Source: Spirochaetaceae bacterium (GTDB lineage: Bacteria; Spirochaetota; Spirochaetia; DSM-27196; SKKC01). From it: a stretch of 64,000 nt of DNA. Position 1 is the stretch's first letter. Every line of letters begins with the position of its first letter. Both the position numbers and the translations under genes were made by a program. The stretch covers positions 1-64,000 of the forward strand of contig RECN01000074.1 in NCBI GenBank assembly GCA_007694005.1. Reading direction: 5' to 3'. Shown piece after piece: positions 45,033-53,808 of the stretch. Under the pieces are notes generated by a model. That model made no database searches, had not been told where the DNA came from, and saw only the letters and a program-made list of their open reading frames with translations.

Positions 45033-45957
45033 ACATTCTGTCGTACAGGTCTTTCACCGCCACGACTCCGTCAGCGGCGGCGACGACAAACTGCGGAATC
45101 GGGTTCGACCGCGCTGAGCCGACTGCGTATATCATGGTTCCCGAAGTTCTCATGTGTCGGTCGGTATGAAGACGACCGTCCGCATCCGCATCGAGTTCCG
45201 GCGCAATCGAGGCGGCCAGCCCTCGTCGTCCGACGAATACGAACGCGGCTGCTACGGCAAGACTCGTTTCAGTTCCCCCCCAGCGGAATCGTACCGACTG
45301 AAGAACACGAAACCCCATGTCCGTAATCGTGCCTTCGAGGCCACGTACCTGGGCACCGAAATATTGCCGGATGTTGTCACGACCCGACAGTTCAGTCCTC
45401 AAGGCAGGAAGCGCGGTCAGCTCTTCGGACCTGCAGAGCAGATGCACCGTCGAGCAGATTTCGGAGAGAAATAAGGCCTCGTCGCAGGCGCTGTCGCCAC
45501 CCCCGATCACACACACATCCCTGCCGCGAAACAGCGGGCCATCGCAGGTAGCGCAGTAACTCAGACCGCGACCGGCGAACTCTTCCTCACCGGGTATCCC
45601 TGCCGGCTTACGCTCGTCTCCAACCGCAATAATGCATGCATCTGCGAATGTCTCATCGCTTTCAGTGCGTATGGTGACGGGTCCATCGGCGGATGCAGGT
45701 TCCCGTGAAGAGACCTGCAGGACCCGCTCGTTGCGGAGTACGGCACCCGAATCGAGAACCTGTGATTCCAGTCGTTCCGCAAGGGTAACAGCTTTTTCGT
45801 CCGCGGGAAGACCGGGGAAGTACTTCGCGTGTACCGTCTCAAGACAGCGACCACCGGGTGCAAGTTCCTCATAGATCGTGGTTTCAAATCCGTAGAGGCG
45901 CGCATACAGCGCTGCGGAAAGCCCCGCAATACCGGCGCCGACAATTACTAGATGCAT
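45019..45957 (-). CDS. trxB: Thioredoxin reductase-like flavoprotein
   Basis: A 312-residue FAD/NADPH pyridine nucleotide-disulfide reductase of the low-molecular-weight TrxR type. The FAD loop is VIVGAGIAGLSAALYA at the N-terminus, the redox disulfide is CATC in LSYCATCDGPLF, the NADPH loop is VIGGGDSACDEALFL, and the C-terminal FAD contact is MIYAVGSARSNPIPQFV. I start at the ATG at 45957, right before the FAD loop; an ATG at 45996 has a better AAGGA site and would add 13 residues. No thioredoxin gene is adjacent. It is divergent from flgN. Confidence 0.9.
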   Translation of the reverse strand: MHLVIVGAGIAGLSAALYARLYGFETTIYEELAPGGRCLETVHAKYFPGLPADEKAVTLAERLESQVLDSGAVLRNERVLQVSSREPASADGPVTIRTESDETFADACIIAVGDERKPAGIPGEEEFAGRGLSYCATCDGPLFRGRDVCVIGGGDSACDEALFLSEICSTVHLLCRSEELTALPALRTELSGRDNIRQYFGAQVRGLEGTITDMGFRVLQSVRFRWGGTETSLAVAAAFVFVGRRGLAASIAPELDADADGRLHTDRHMRTSGTMIYAVGSARSNPIPQFVVAAADGVVAVKDLYDRMYEDT

Positions 45958-46007
45958 ATGCGGATTCTGCAGACCTCGACCGGTCTGCGTCAACATCCAT
46001 CCTTCAG

Positions 46008-46034
46008 TCAAGAAACAGCTTTGGCGACCGATAA
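46008..46034 (+). promoter_or_regulatory. Sigma-28 (FliA/SigD-type) promoter of the flgN operon
   Basis: TCAA (46008-46011), 15 bases, then ACCGATAA (46027-46034) closely matches the flagellar sigma consensus TAAA-N15-GCCGATAA. The ATG of flgN is 30 bases downstream. This makes flgN-flgK-flgL-fliW-csrA a late flagellar operon. Confidence 0.65.
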
Positions 46035-46063
46035 TCGTAACGAGATAGGGAGAGAACCGTCGA

Positions 46064-46564
46064 ATGAGTGTGAAAACTGTGGCAATTGAAGTATGTGATG
46101 TCATTCGGGCTCAGATCATGACTCTTGAGACCATAGCTGCCGAGCACAGCAGGCTTCAGGAAGCAGTGCTGAACCGGGACTGGGAAAGCCTCGAAGAGCA
46201 GATTCGAGCTCTGCAGGGAAGGGCGAAGGACGCTGGTACCCTCGAGGAGCAACGGAAGGCCACGTACGGCCGGCTCCGGCAGATGCTCGGACTTGGTCCC
46301 GAGGAAAGTTTCTTCGAACTGCTGTGTCTTCTCGACGAAGAGGAGCGCGCTGAACTCGCTTCTCTGTACCGGGGGCTCAAGATCGCTGTCATGAGAGTCG
46401 CGAGCGCGAACGGAGGACTCGAAGCCTACGTGCAGTCCTCCACGGAAACCATACAGGCGGTACTGAAAGAGCTGTACCCGGAACGCAAGGGTACCATTTA
46501 CAGCAGAACGGGGCGTATTCAAGGACACGACGACCGCGCATTCGTCGTGAACCAGAGCCTGTAG
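46064..46564 (+). CDS. flgN: FlgN-like flagellar export chaperone
   Basis: A 166-residue, almost all-helical cytosolic protein. Sequence alone is only weakly diagnostic, but length, coiled-coil content and position directly before flgK fit FlgN, the chaperone that delivers FlgK and FlgL to the flagellar export gate. A tail with GTIYSRTGR resembles the FlgN C-terminus that binds clients. GGGAG lies before the ATG. It is the first gene of the late flagellar operon. Confidence 0.82.
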   Translation: MSVKTVAIEVCDVIRAQIMTLETIAAEHSRLQEAVLNRDWESLEEQIRALQGRAKDAGTLEEQRKATYGRLRQMLGLGPEESFFELLCLLDEEERAELASLYRGLKIAVMRVASANGGLEAYVQSSTETIQAVLKELYPERKGTIYSRTGRIQGHDDRAFVVNQSL

Positions 46565-46576
46565 GCCGGAGGAAGT

Positions 46577-48451
46577 ATGCAGTCCACCTTTTCGGGCATT
46601 GAGATTGGAAAACGCGGTCTGCTCGCGCACAATCGGGCCCTCACCACAACCGGACATAACCTCACAAATGCAAACACCGAGGGCTATAGCCGCCAGCGTG
46701 TCGTCATGGAGACCTTCCATCCCCTGACGCGTCCGGGACTGACCCGGGCCGAACGTCCCGGGCAGCTCGGGCAGGGAGTGGAGGTCGCCCGTATCGAGCG
46801 TGTCAGAGATCTGATCCTCGAGGGACGTATCGTATCTCAGGCTGGCGGGGAGACCTACTGGGCCGCTCGTGACAACTACATGCTGCAGATCGAACAGGTC
46901 TATAACGAGCCGACCGACTCTTCCATGAGGACGCTGCTCGACCGCTTCTGGGACGGCTGGCAGGAGCTGTCGATGCACCCCGATCAGATTGCACCGCGTG
47001 AGGCAGTTCTCGAGCGCGGTAATGCGCTTCTCGACGGCGTGCAGCAGCGTTATCAGCAGCTTGACCGCATCGGAAGCATGCTCGAAGACGAAGTTCAGTC
47101 CGCAGTTACGCGAATAAACAACCTCACCGGCGATATCGCGGGACTCAATCGGGAAATCGCCCGGGCGGAGTCCGCCGGAGACAACCCGAACGACCTGTAC
47201 GACCGTCGCGACCTTCTTGTAGAACGCCTCGGTCAGATCATCGACATCTCCGTCGACCGGCGCGATCCGACCGAATTCAGGGTCAATACGGCAGGATACC
47301 ACCTCGTTCAGGGTGATATAGCCATACGAATGACAACAGAGCCGGACCGCAACAATCAGGGCTACTCACGCGTCGTCTGGGAGCATTCGGGTGAAGAGCT
47401 GCGTTTCCGCAGCGGTAGTCTCCGGGCACACCTCGAACTTCGGGACATAGACGTACGGAACGAGATACAGAACCTCGACACCTTCGCAATGAACTTCGCA
47501 GACGCAGTCAACGAAATCCATCGCAACTCGTTTGGTCTGAACGGCCGGACCGGACAGGACTTCTTCGTCGAACGTCCGATCATAGACAACACAATTGGCA
47601 ATTTCGACCGCAACGAAGACGGTGCAGCTGATTCGACCTACCTGTTTCGCCTGCACGGAGCGAATCGTCTCAATCCGGACGACCAGGTTGGTCTTGCGGG
47701 TACCATTACGCTTTCCGGACCCGTTGGACCCGTCGAAATCTCGTACGGACCTGCGGACACGGTGCAGGATGTCATACGGAGAATCAACAACAGCGGGGCG
47801 GAAGTCGTTGCCCGGCTCGATCGTGAGCAGAGGCTCTCACTCAAGGCGACAACAGCAGCCGACCCGGACAATCCTGACTTCGTCATTCGACAGGTCGAGG
47901 ACTCGGGGCAGTTCCTCGCAGGATATGCGGGACTGCTGCAGGCTCCAGGCGCAGACGGTGCCTTTTCCTGGAACGAACCGAACTCCGTGGTACAGCTGCG
48001 CGAGGATGGTGGCTTTGCGGTTGCGCCGCGGGCGAATCCGTCAGGGTGGCTTGCCATTAACCCCGCTCTCGGACGTGAACCGGCGAGTATCGCTTCGAGT
48101 GTTTCGAGGGGTGGGCGTGACGGTGAGGTAGGCGACGGTGCAGCCGCCGAACAGGTCGCGCTGTTGCGCCATGAAGCTCTTATGCTTGGTGGTATATCGA
48201 CCTTCGAGGACTATTTTGCCGACAGTGTCGCGAGCGTCGGACTTCGAGGGGAGCAGGCACGCAACGCACTTCGAACACATGAACTGATCATGAAGGATCT
48301 GCGCGATCAGCGCGAATCCATTTCAGGGGTCAACATGGACGAGGAGCTGAGCCAGATGATCATGTTTCAGCACGGGTACAGCGCCGCGGCACGCTTCATT
48401 AACGAAGTGAATACCATGCTCGATACCATAATTAACCGCATGGGTGTATGA
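46577..48451 (+). CDS. flgK: Flagellar hook-associated protein FlgK (HAP1)
   Basis: A 624-residue junction protein between hook and filament, exported by the flagellar type III system. The N-terminus has the rod/hook signature GIEIGKRGLLAHNRALTTTGHNLTNANTEGYSRQRV, broken here by nothing unusual. The C-terminus has SGVNMDEELSQMIMFQHGYSAAARFI, the classic FlgK coiled coil. The large middle domain is variable as expected. GGAGG precedes the ATG, and 12 bases separate it from flgN. Confidence 0.96.
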   Translation: MQSTFSGIEIGKRGLLAHNRALTTTGHNLTNANTEGYSRQRVVMETFHPLTRPGLTRAERPGQLGQGVEVARIERVRDLILEGRIVSQAGGETYWAARDNYMLQIEQVYNEPTDSSMRTLLDRFWDGWQELSMHPDQIAPREAVLERGNALLDGVQQRYQQLDRIGSMLEDEVQSAVTRINNLTGDIAGLNREIARAESAGDNPNDLYDRRDLLVERLGQIIDISVDRRDPTEFRVNTAGYHLVQGDIAIRMTTEPDRNNQGYSRVVWEHSGEELRFRSGSLRAHLELRDIDVRNEIQNLDTFAMNFADAVNEIHRNSFGLNGRTGQDFFVERPIIDNTIGNFDRNEDGAADSTYLFRLHGANRLNPDDQVGLAGTITLSGPVGPVEISYGPADTVQDVIRRINNSGAEVVARLDREQRLSLKATTAADPDNPDFVIRQVEDSGQFLAGYAGLLQAPGADGAFSWNEPNSVVQLREDGGFAVAPRANPSGWLAINPALGREPASIASSVSRGGRDGEVGDGAAAEQVALLRHEALMLGGISTFEDYFADSVASVGLRGEQARNALRTHELIMKDLRDQRESISGVNMDEELSQMIMFQHGYSAAARFINEVNTMLDTIINRMGV

Positions 48452-48461
48452 GGATAGATAG

Positions 48462-49706
48462 ATGAACAGAATCAGCACGAGCATGCCGAATGACAACACG
48501 CAGTTCTACATGCGGCGGCAGGAGACTGACCGGCGAACGCTCATGAACCAGATCTCGAGCCAGCAGCGTATCCTTGACCCGCGGGACGCCCCCATGTCTG
48601 CAGCCCATGCGACGCGCTACGACAGCGTAGCGACACGCCTGAACCGCTACAGCCGTAATATCGAGTACGCCCAGGACAACGCCCGTGTCACCGAAGGGCA
48701 CATGCGCTCCGCTGTGGATATCATGCAGCGGATCAGGGAACTCGCGATTCAGGGTGCACACGGTACCTTCAGCCGTGACGATACCCGGCAGATGGCGGTG
48801 GAGGTCGACGAGCTCCTTGAAGAACTCGTGGAGATCGCGAACGCGAAGAACGGAACAGGGGCGGCGATTTTCGGTGGTGCGCGGACCAGATCAACGGCGT
48901 TTCAGGTGCTTCGCGGTAATGTAGAGGGCGCCGACGGCATGCGGATCACTGAGGTTCTCTATAACGGCGATATTACGACGAACAGGGCCGAAATAGGTGA
49001 TAACGCTTTTATCGACCTGAATATTCCGGGGAACGACGTGTTCTGGGCGGAGAACCAGACTATCTCGAGTAACGTCGATGTAACTGATTTTGTGGCAACA
49101 CAGGATTCGGTCATGCATATAGACGGCGTGGAGATCCGAATCAACGAGGGCGACTCGGTATTCGCCGTCATGGACCGCATAAACGGAAGCGGCGCGGCGG
49201 TACGGGCACGGCTGGATCCCGTGAACGACGGCCTCGTTCTTGAAACAACCACACCTCATCAGTTATGGCTGCAGGATTCCGAGGGAAGCGTGCTTGAAGA
49301 TCTTGGCATTATCGCTCCCGGCGGTGAACGACCACCGGGAAACATCGCAACGGGTGCGTCCGCATTCGGAGGCAGTCTGTTCGACATGGTCATTAACCTG
49401 CGGGACGACCTTCTTGAAGGGCGTCAGATAGACGTCGGAGGACGATCGCTCGCGGGGATCGATGGCGGCCTCAACAACATGCTCGGTCGACTCGCGCGGC
49501 TCGGCGCGCAGGACAGTCGGCTTTCGGTCACGCACGACCGGATTACCGGCTTTTATGACAACATCAGAAACCAGTTGTCGCGGGAAGTCGACATCGACAT
49601 GGCCCAGGCTATAACTGATCTGCGGATGATGGAGTACTCACACCAGGCGGCCCTCGGTGCGGCCGGACGGCTTCTCCCGCAGACGCTGCTCGATTTCCTG
49701 AGGTAA
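48462..49706 (+). CDS. flgL: Flagellar hook-associated protein FlgL (HAP3)
   Basis: A 414-residue filament-junction protein. The N-terminal helix (RISTSMPNDNTQFYMRRQE, then ISSQQRILDPRDAPMSAAHATR) and the C-terminal helix (DIDMAQAITDLRMMEYSHQAALGAAGRLLPQTLLDFL) form the flagellin-like D0/D1 coiled coils. The length is somewhat above the E. coli protein. GAGGA precedes the ATG, 10 bases after flgK. Confidence 0.95.
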   Translation: MNRISTSMPNDNTQFYMRRQETDRRTLMNQISSQQRILDPRDAPMSAAHATRYDSVATRLNRYSRNIEYAQDNARVTEGHMRSAVDIMQRIRELAIQGAHGTFSRDDTRQMAVEVDELLEELVEIANAKNGTGAAIFGGARTRSTAFQVLRGNVEGADGMRITEVLYNGDITTNRAEIGDNAFIDLNIPGNDVFWAENQTISSNVDVTDFVATQDSVMHIDGVEIRINEGDSVFAVMDRINGSGAAVRARLDPVNDGLVLETTTPHQLWLQDSEGSVLEDLGIIAPGGERPPGNIATGASAFGGSLFDMVINLRDDLLEGRQIDVGGRSLAGIDGGLNNMLGRLARLGAQDSRLSVTHDRITGFYDNIRNQLSREVDIDMAQAITDLRMMEYSHQAALGAAGRLLPQTLLDFLR

Positions 49707-49726
49707 GGCATAAGGTAAGGCAACAG

Positions 49727-50176
49727 ATGAAAATACTGACCAAGGCGTACGGAGAGTACGAAATAGACGAGCGACAGCTCATCGATGTTCCCGTCGGTCT
49801 CTTCGGCTTCGAGAATCTGCACAGATACGCGTTGATTGATGCTCATCAGAAGCCGTTTTTCTGGCTGCAGAGTCTCGAGAAGACTGAGGTCGCATTCGTG
49901 CTCATCAATCCGCTTCTGTTTCGACCGGACTATACGGTCGATGCTACCGAAGATGATCTGGCAGCGCTTGAGATCGATGATCCGGACGACATGCTGTGCT
50001 TCGCGATCGTGACCATACCGGATGACGGCCGGGGTATGACGGCAAACCTGCAGGGGCCACTTCTGGTCAACAGAAAGACGCACCGTGCCAGGCAGATCAT
50101 CTCGGTAAACCCCCAGTGGCAGATACGACACAGCATCACCGATGAGCTTGAGCGCCAGAGGTCAAACGCATGCTGA
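49727..50176 (+). CDS. fliW: Flagellar assembly factor FliW
   Basis: A 149-residue cytosolic regulator. The opening ([36 protein letters not shown]) and the [19 protein letters not shown] segment are typical of FliW. In Bacillus, FliW binds either unassembled flagellin or CsrA, and so relieves CsrA repression when flagellin is secreted. It overlaps csrA by seven bases, the same pairing as in Bacillus and other spirochaetes. The targets here would be the two flaB mRNAs. Confidence 0.95.
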   Translation: MKILTKAYGEYEIDERQLIDVPVGLFGFENLHRYALIDAHQKPFFWLQSLEKTEVAFVLINPLLFRPDYTVDATEDDLAALEIDDPDDMLCFAIVTIPDDGRGMTANLQGPLLVNRKTHRARQIISVNPQWQIRHSITDELERQRSNAC

Positions 50177-50397
50177 TTCTCGCAAGAAAGCTCAACGAAC
50201 GAATAATCATCGGTGACGAGATCGAAGTATCGGTCGTGGAAATCAAAGGTGATCAGGTAAAACTGGGAATCTCCGCACCGCGTGAGGTCAAGGTCTACCG
50301 ACACGAGGTGTACCAGGCGATACAGGACGAAAACAGAGCGGCGTCGGCGAGCACGAATCTTCCGGCGCTCGAAGGGTATTTCGAGCCGGAAGCCTAG
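50170..50397 (+). CDS. csrA: Carbon storage/translation regulator CsrA
   Basis: A 75-residue RNA-binding dimer that blocks ribosome access at GGA motifs. The first strand [10 protein letters not shown] and the RNA-contacting Arg44 in [11 protein letters not shown] are present. The C-terminus is about 12-15 residues longer than in E. coli, as in FliW-dependent CsrA proteins, where the tail helps FliW binding. It is the last gene of the operon and overlaps the convergent tsaB stop by four bases, with no terminator between. Confidence 0.97.
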   Translation: MLILARKLNERIIIGDEIEVSVVEIKGDQVKLGISAPREVKVYRHEVYQAIQDENRAASASTNLPALEGYFEPEA

Positions 50398-51083
50398 GTC
50401 GACCTTGGCTCTTCGGCCTGGCTGACCCGGTAGTATGCCGGACCCTCATTCTCCTCCAGTACCGTCACAAGCGCGTCGCGTTCGAGATACAAGTCGGACA
50501 GCGCTTCAGCGACACCACCTGCAAGCGACTGTGCCTGAGGATACGGCGCCCACCGCTCCGGTGGAATACCGTCACCGGTGACAATCAGCGACTCCGGTTC
50601 GATTCCCAGTTCGTGAAGTCTCTGTTTCAGTAGCTCCGGGCCCTCATCCACGGGTCCGAAAAGCCGGTGATGTACCCCTTGCGAATCGATGCGTTCACAG
50701 GCTGCATACAACCGGTCCTTTCTACCGTCGATGACCGATAAAACCGTGCACGGGGTGTTCACCGCCCGGTATCGGGCGCGTATCATCGCTCTGAGGGTGT
50801 CGACTGCGTACACGGGAACATCGTGGGCCGCCTGCAGGCCTTTCGCGAATGAAATAGCGATTCTGAGGCCCGTAAAGCTGCCGGGCCCGCGCGGCACGAT
50901 CACTGCGGACAGCGCCGATACCGGAATGTCCGCGCGCAGGAGCAGGTCCCGGACGGCAGGACCGACAGCCTCGCCGTGGCCGCGACCGACGTCGACCGCG
51001 TGTGCATACATGGTATCATCGTTGCGAAGGACAATGTCGAGGAAGGGTCCGCTGGTATCAAAGGCAAGTATGTAGCTGCTCAT
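50394..51083 (-). CDS. tsaB: tRNA threonylcarbamoyladenosine (t6A) protein TsaB
   Basis: A 229-residue ASKHA-fold pseudo-enzyme that partners TsaD in t6A37 synthesis. The N-terminus [15 protein letters not shown] and the [19 protein letters not shown] and [18 protein letters not shown] motifs are characteristic. No TsaD gene is in the window. It overlaps tsaE by four bases (ATGA). Confidence 0.95.
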   Translation of the reverse strand: MSSYILAFDTSGPFLDIVLRNDDTMYAHAVDVGRGHGEAVGPAVRDLLLRADIPVSALSAVIVPRGPGSFTGLRIAISFAKGLQAAHDVPVYAVDTLRAMIRARYRAVNTPCTVLSVIDGRKDRLYAACERIDSQGVHHRLFGPVDEGPELLKQRLHELGIEPESLIVTGDGIPPERWAPYPQAQSLAGGVAEALSDLYLERDALVTVLEENEGPAYYRVSQAEEPRST

Positions 51084-51499
51084 ATGGTGTCTTCACGAAA
51101 GGTAATCCGTATCCGCCTGTGTTCGTTGAGATCCAGACCCAGAAGCTCAAGGTGGACGGACACGCTGCATGAATCGACTACGCTGCTGAACCGGTCAGCC
51201 CACTCTATGAGTACCATGCCCTCGGCGGCCTGTTCCGAAAGCGCGAGGTCGTCGAGCTCTTCGTGGTCGGCTATGCGGTAGAGATCAGCATGATATACGG
51301 GTGGATCGGTGAGGTACTCGTTCAGGATCGTAAACGTCGGACTTGGAACCCGTCCGGTCCAGCCCGCCGCCCGGAGAAAGCCCCGGGCAAAGCTTGTTTT
51401 TCCCGACCCGAGATCGCCCACAAGTGCTATGCGCACCGGAGCATGAACCGACCCGTAGAGCCATGTAGCCAGATCGTGGCTTTCGTTTTCGCTGTGCAC
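51080..51499 (-). CDS. tsaE: tRNA t6A biosynthesis ATPase TsaE
   Basis: A 139-residue P-loop ATPase of the TsaBDE complex. Walker A is GDLGSGKTSFARG, followed by PSPTFTILNEY, YHADLYRI and LIEWADRF, all TsaE signatures. The start appears to be a GTG at 51499 with no strong ribosome binding site, 14 bases after the upstream small gene. tsaE-tsaB order is conserved in many bacteria. Confidence 0.95.
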   Translation of the reverse strand: MHSENESHDLATWLYGSVHAPVRIALVGDLGSGKTSFARGFLRAAGWTGRVPSPTFTILNEYLTDPPVYHADLYRIADHEELDDLALSEQAAEGMVLIEWADRFSSVVDSCSVSVHLELLGLDLNEHRRIRITFREDTI

Positions 51500-51513
51500 G
51501 ATGTGTTCGTAGG

Positions 51514-51777
51514 TCAGGGCAGGGAACCCTCCCGCTCAAGAGCAGTAATCGTTTCTTTCAGACGCTTAATCAGCGGGACAAGAGGATACGAAGGTCGGTT
51601 CGGGAATCTGACCTGTACTTCGACGGTCCCGAGCGGTGTGTGCTCAATATCAAATTCTATGCCGAAGATTGACTCACCGGTATTTCGACCGGAAACGACG
51701 GCGCTCGCGGTGTACGTCCTGCGATACGCTAAGGGTATGTCTTTTCGCACGACATTCTGCAGTGTAAGAGCTTCCAT
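51514..51777 (-). CDS. Small conserved protein of unknown function
   Basis: An 87-residue protein with a predicted alpha/beta mix and no membrane segment or known motif. The middle (SIFGIEFDIEHTPLGTVEVQVRFPN) looks like paired beta strands, and the tail is helical. The ATG at 51777 follows AGGA at six bases. It lies between a PilZ gene and tsaE in a leftward run, probably co-transcribed. I cannot name a function. Confidence 0.6.
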   Translation of the reverse strand: MEALTLQNVVRKDIPLAYRRTYTASAVVSGRNTGESIFGIEFDIEHTPLGTVEVQVRFPNRPSYPLVPLIKRLKETITALEREGSLP

Positions 51778-51825
51778 TTTTTTCCTGTCCAACCGTATTT
51801 GACTTGGTGGTTCGGGTCAAGTGAC

Positions 51826-52938
51826 TCAGCCGTAGGCGCGTTCCTGACGCTCTCCGGTGTAGCCGTAGACGTAAGCCATTATTTCGTTCATGTGAACACG
51901 GCTGACCTTCGTGAACTTCACGTGCAGAAGGCTTCCCCGATACCCCGGCTCGATTGACAGGAGCTTGCCGAAAACAGTTACATTTGTACCTTGTCGTACC
52001 TCGAAGGTGATTTTGATGAGCGTGCCCGGTTTCATGGATGTGCGCGCCCTGAGTCCGCAACCTCCGGCCGAGATGTCCTGTATGGTTCCCAGCTGCCGTT
52101 TCGCCGAATCGACTACAGCGCGTTTTTTTCTGTTTCTGCCACGACCCTCGGTCACAACGAGGACGGGAAAGAAGTAGGCCGGATTGCCGAAGTCCTTGCG
52201 GGGCGATTTCCGTTTTTGAGCACTGGAAATCGTGTCGCTGTGATCGACATAGAGAGCAGGTGTGCCCCGTCGTGTCCGATACCCTGCGACTTTCGTCTTG
52301 AAGCCGTACAGCCCGTCGCCGCCGACGTCAAAGAGTATCACCAGGGGCATACCCTTGCTCCACCCATAGTGCTCGTTCGGACCCGGGCCCGGCGCCTCGA
52401 TGCCAAGCAGCTGTTCGGTGGATGCGACGACCCTGGAGTCGTATTGTGTCTTGTCACTTGTTCGTATGATGACTTCGGTGCCCTGTCGGAGTTTCCGGCT
52501 GCTCTTTATAGGACTGCCGTTTCCATCCATACGTCCGAGCCTGGAACGTATCTGCAGCAGATCGTGTTTCATCTGCTCGCGGGTGTAGTCGGACGTGCTT
52601 TCAGTCTCTGCTGTTGCGAGTGAGCGGGTCAGGAGCCTGTCGAGTGCACGAGTACTTGTCAGCAGGCGATTCCGATCCGCCACGTTGTGCTTCTGGGCCA
52701 TGCGGTCGATAAGTCGTGCCTGCTGGCGGGAAAGCCCCGCCCGACGTGCCTTACGTTTGAACGACAGTCGAAGCAGGAACGATGCATTTCCTCCCGAACC
52801 GCCTGAGGTGCCCGGTCCGGACAGTTTGCTTCCAATGACCGCGACGAGAATAAGACCGATAAATATCCCGCCGAAAATAATACCCTGTCGGGGATCAGGG
52901 GGAACAAAAAAATCGACGTTGGTCTGAAGGAGTATCAT
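51826..52938 (-). CDS. Membrane-anchored YcgR-like PilZ protein
   Basis: A 370-residue protein with a membrane helix (about 18-37), a basic helical linker (about 52-145), a YcgR-like N-domain (about 147-235) and a PilZ domain (about 240-362). The c-di-GMP motif is present as Arg243-xxx-Arg247 (RKSPR) and Asp288-x-Ser290-xx-Gly293 (DISAGG). Such proteins slow or bias flagellar motors when c-di-GMP is high. It lies in the run from fliD to tsaB. It resembles unnamed PilZ proteins in spirochaete flagellar clusters. Binding is predicted, not shown. Confidence 0.87.
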   Translation of the reverse strand: MILLQTNVDFFVPPDPRQGIIFGGIFIGLILVAVIGSKLSGPGTSGGSGGNASFLLRLSFKRKARRAGLSRQQARLIDRMAQKHNVADRNRLLTSTRALDRLLTRSLATAETESTSDYTREQMKHDLLQIRSRLGRMDGNGSPIKSSRKLRQGTEVIIRTSDKTQYDSRVVASTEQLLGIEAPGPGPNEHYGWSKGMPLVILFDVGGDGLYGFKTKVAGYRTRRGTPALYVDHSDTISSAQKRKSPRKDFGNPAYFFPVLVVTEGRGRNRKKRAVVDSAKRQLGTIQDISAGGCGLRARTSMKPGTLIKITFEVRQGTNVTVFGKLLSIEPGYRGSLLHVKFTKVSRVHMNEIMAYVYGYTGERQERAYG

Positions 52939-52944
52939 CCGGTT

Positions 52945-53799
52945 TTACGAACCTGCGTCGTCGGAATCCAGAAGTGCCTCTATTCGAGGCAGAATCTCGT
53001 ACTCAACAAGATCACCAATCAGGACCGTGTCTTCGGCCTCAAAGGCCTGAATGAGTTCGCCAAAAAAGGTATTGAGTTCGCTGCCCTCACCATGCGACCA
53101 CGCACCCAGACGGATGAGCTTTTCTACCAGTTCGGTGAACTTCAGCAGTTGCTTCATGGCATCCGCGTCACGCCCCTGCTGCAGCATAACGGCAATGTCG
53201 GACAGTTCTGCGATCTGCGCGCGCAGAGCTTCTCTGGTGATGTTCAACTGCTGCTCGGGGTTCTGGAACTCCGACAGCCGGCCAGCGAGCTCAAGAACGA
53301 CGGCGCTCGCTGCGGTTACGGTCCGGCGTGCGGCATCATTGTCTGAAGTGAAAACATCGGGATCGTTTTTTACCTTCGCCGCGAGATCATCGAGAATGGA
53401 AAGAGCCGGGACTCCGGTGTCAGCCGATGCATTGAGTGCGCGGGCGAGAGTGGGCCGGGCGTACTCGTACTCGCGCATCGCTTCGACAAGGTTGTCCCGG
53501 TTACCCTGTTCTATGTTCCGCTCAATGAGGCCGAGAAGCTCGAGCAGGATCATGAGCGTTTCGGGGTCGCGCGACGGATGCATCATTGCATCAAGGGCAA
53601 TCGTCTCAACGGAATCCACCGCGCGGTCGTGCCAGCCGACAGTCTCATCCAGGGCGACCTTCTTGTCGTCGAGGCTGATTGCGTGGAGCTCCATCCCCTG
53701 GTCTCGAAGCCAACCGGCGAGCTCGCGCACGACATCGCCGACGGTATGTTCGTTCTCGAGCGTTACATCTACTTTTTCGTTGTTTACAAGGACAGTCAT
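52945..53799 (-). CDS. Conserved spirochaetal-type protein, helical with a possible beta-grasp N-terminus
   Basis: A 284-residue cytosolic protein of unknown function. The first 50 residues (MTVLVNNEKVDVTLENEHTV, then DVVRELAGWLRDQGMELHAI) have the strand-strand-helix order of a ubiquitin-like beta-grasp. The rest is almost entirely helical and acidic, with amphipathic helices and few aromatic residues. It sits between fliD and the membrane PilZ gene, nine and six bases apart, so a flagellar role such as a chaperone or export adaptor is plausible. AGGA precedes the ATG. Confidence 0.6.
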   Translation of the reverse strand: MTVLVNNEKVDVTLENEHTVGDVVRELAGWLRDQGMELHAISLDDKKVALDETVGWHDRAVDSVETIALDAMMHPSRDPETLMILLELLGLIERNIEQGNRDNLVEAMREYEYARPTLARALNASADTGVPALSILDDLAAKVKNDPDVFTSDNDAARRTVTAASAVVLELAGRLSEFQNPEQQLNITREALRAQIAELSDIAVMLQQGRDADAMKQLLKFTELVEKLIRLGAWSHGEGSELNTFFGELIQAFEAEDTVLIGDLVEYEILPRIEALLDSDDAGS

Positions 53800-53808
53800 T
53801 GTTTGTTC

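Noticed and set aside
46004-47302. 432-codon minus-strand open frame over flgN and flgK
   Set aside because: Antisense to two clear flagellar genes and crosses their promoter; no domain recognised.
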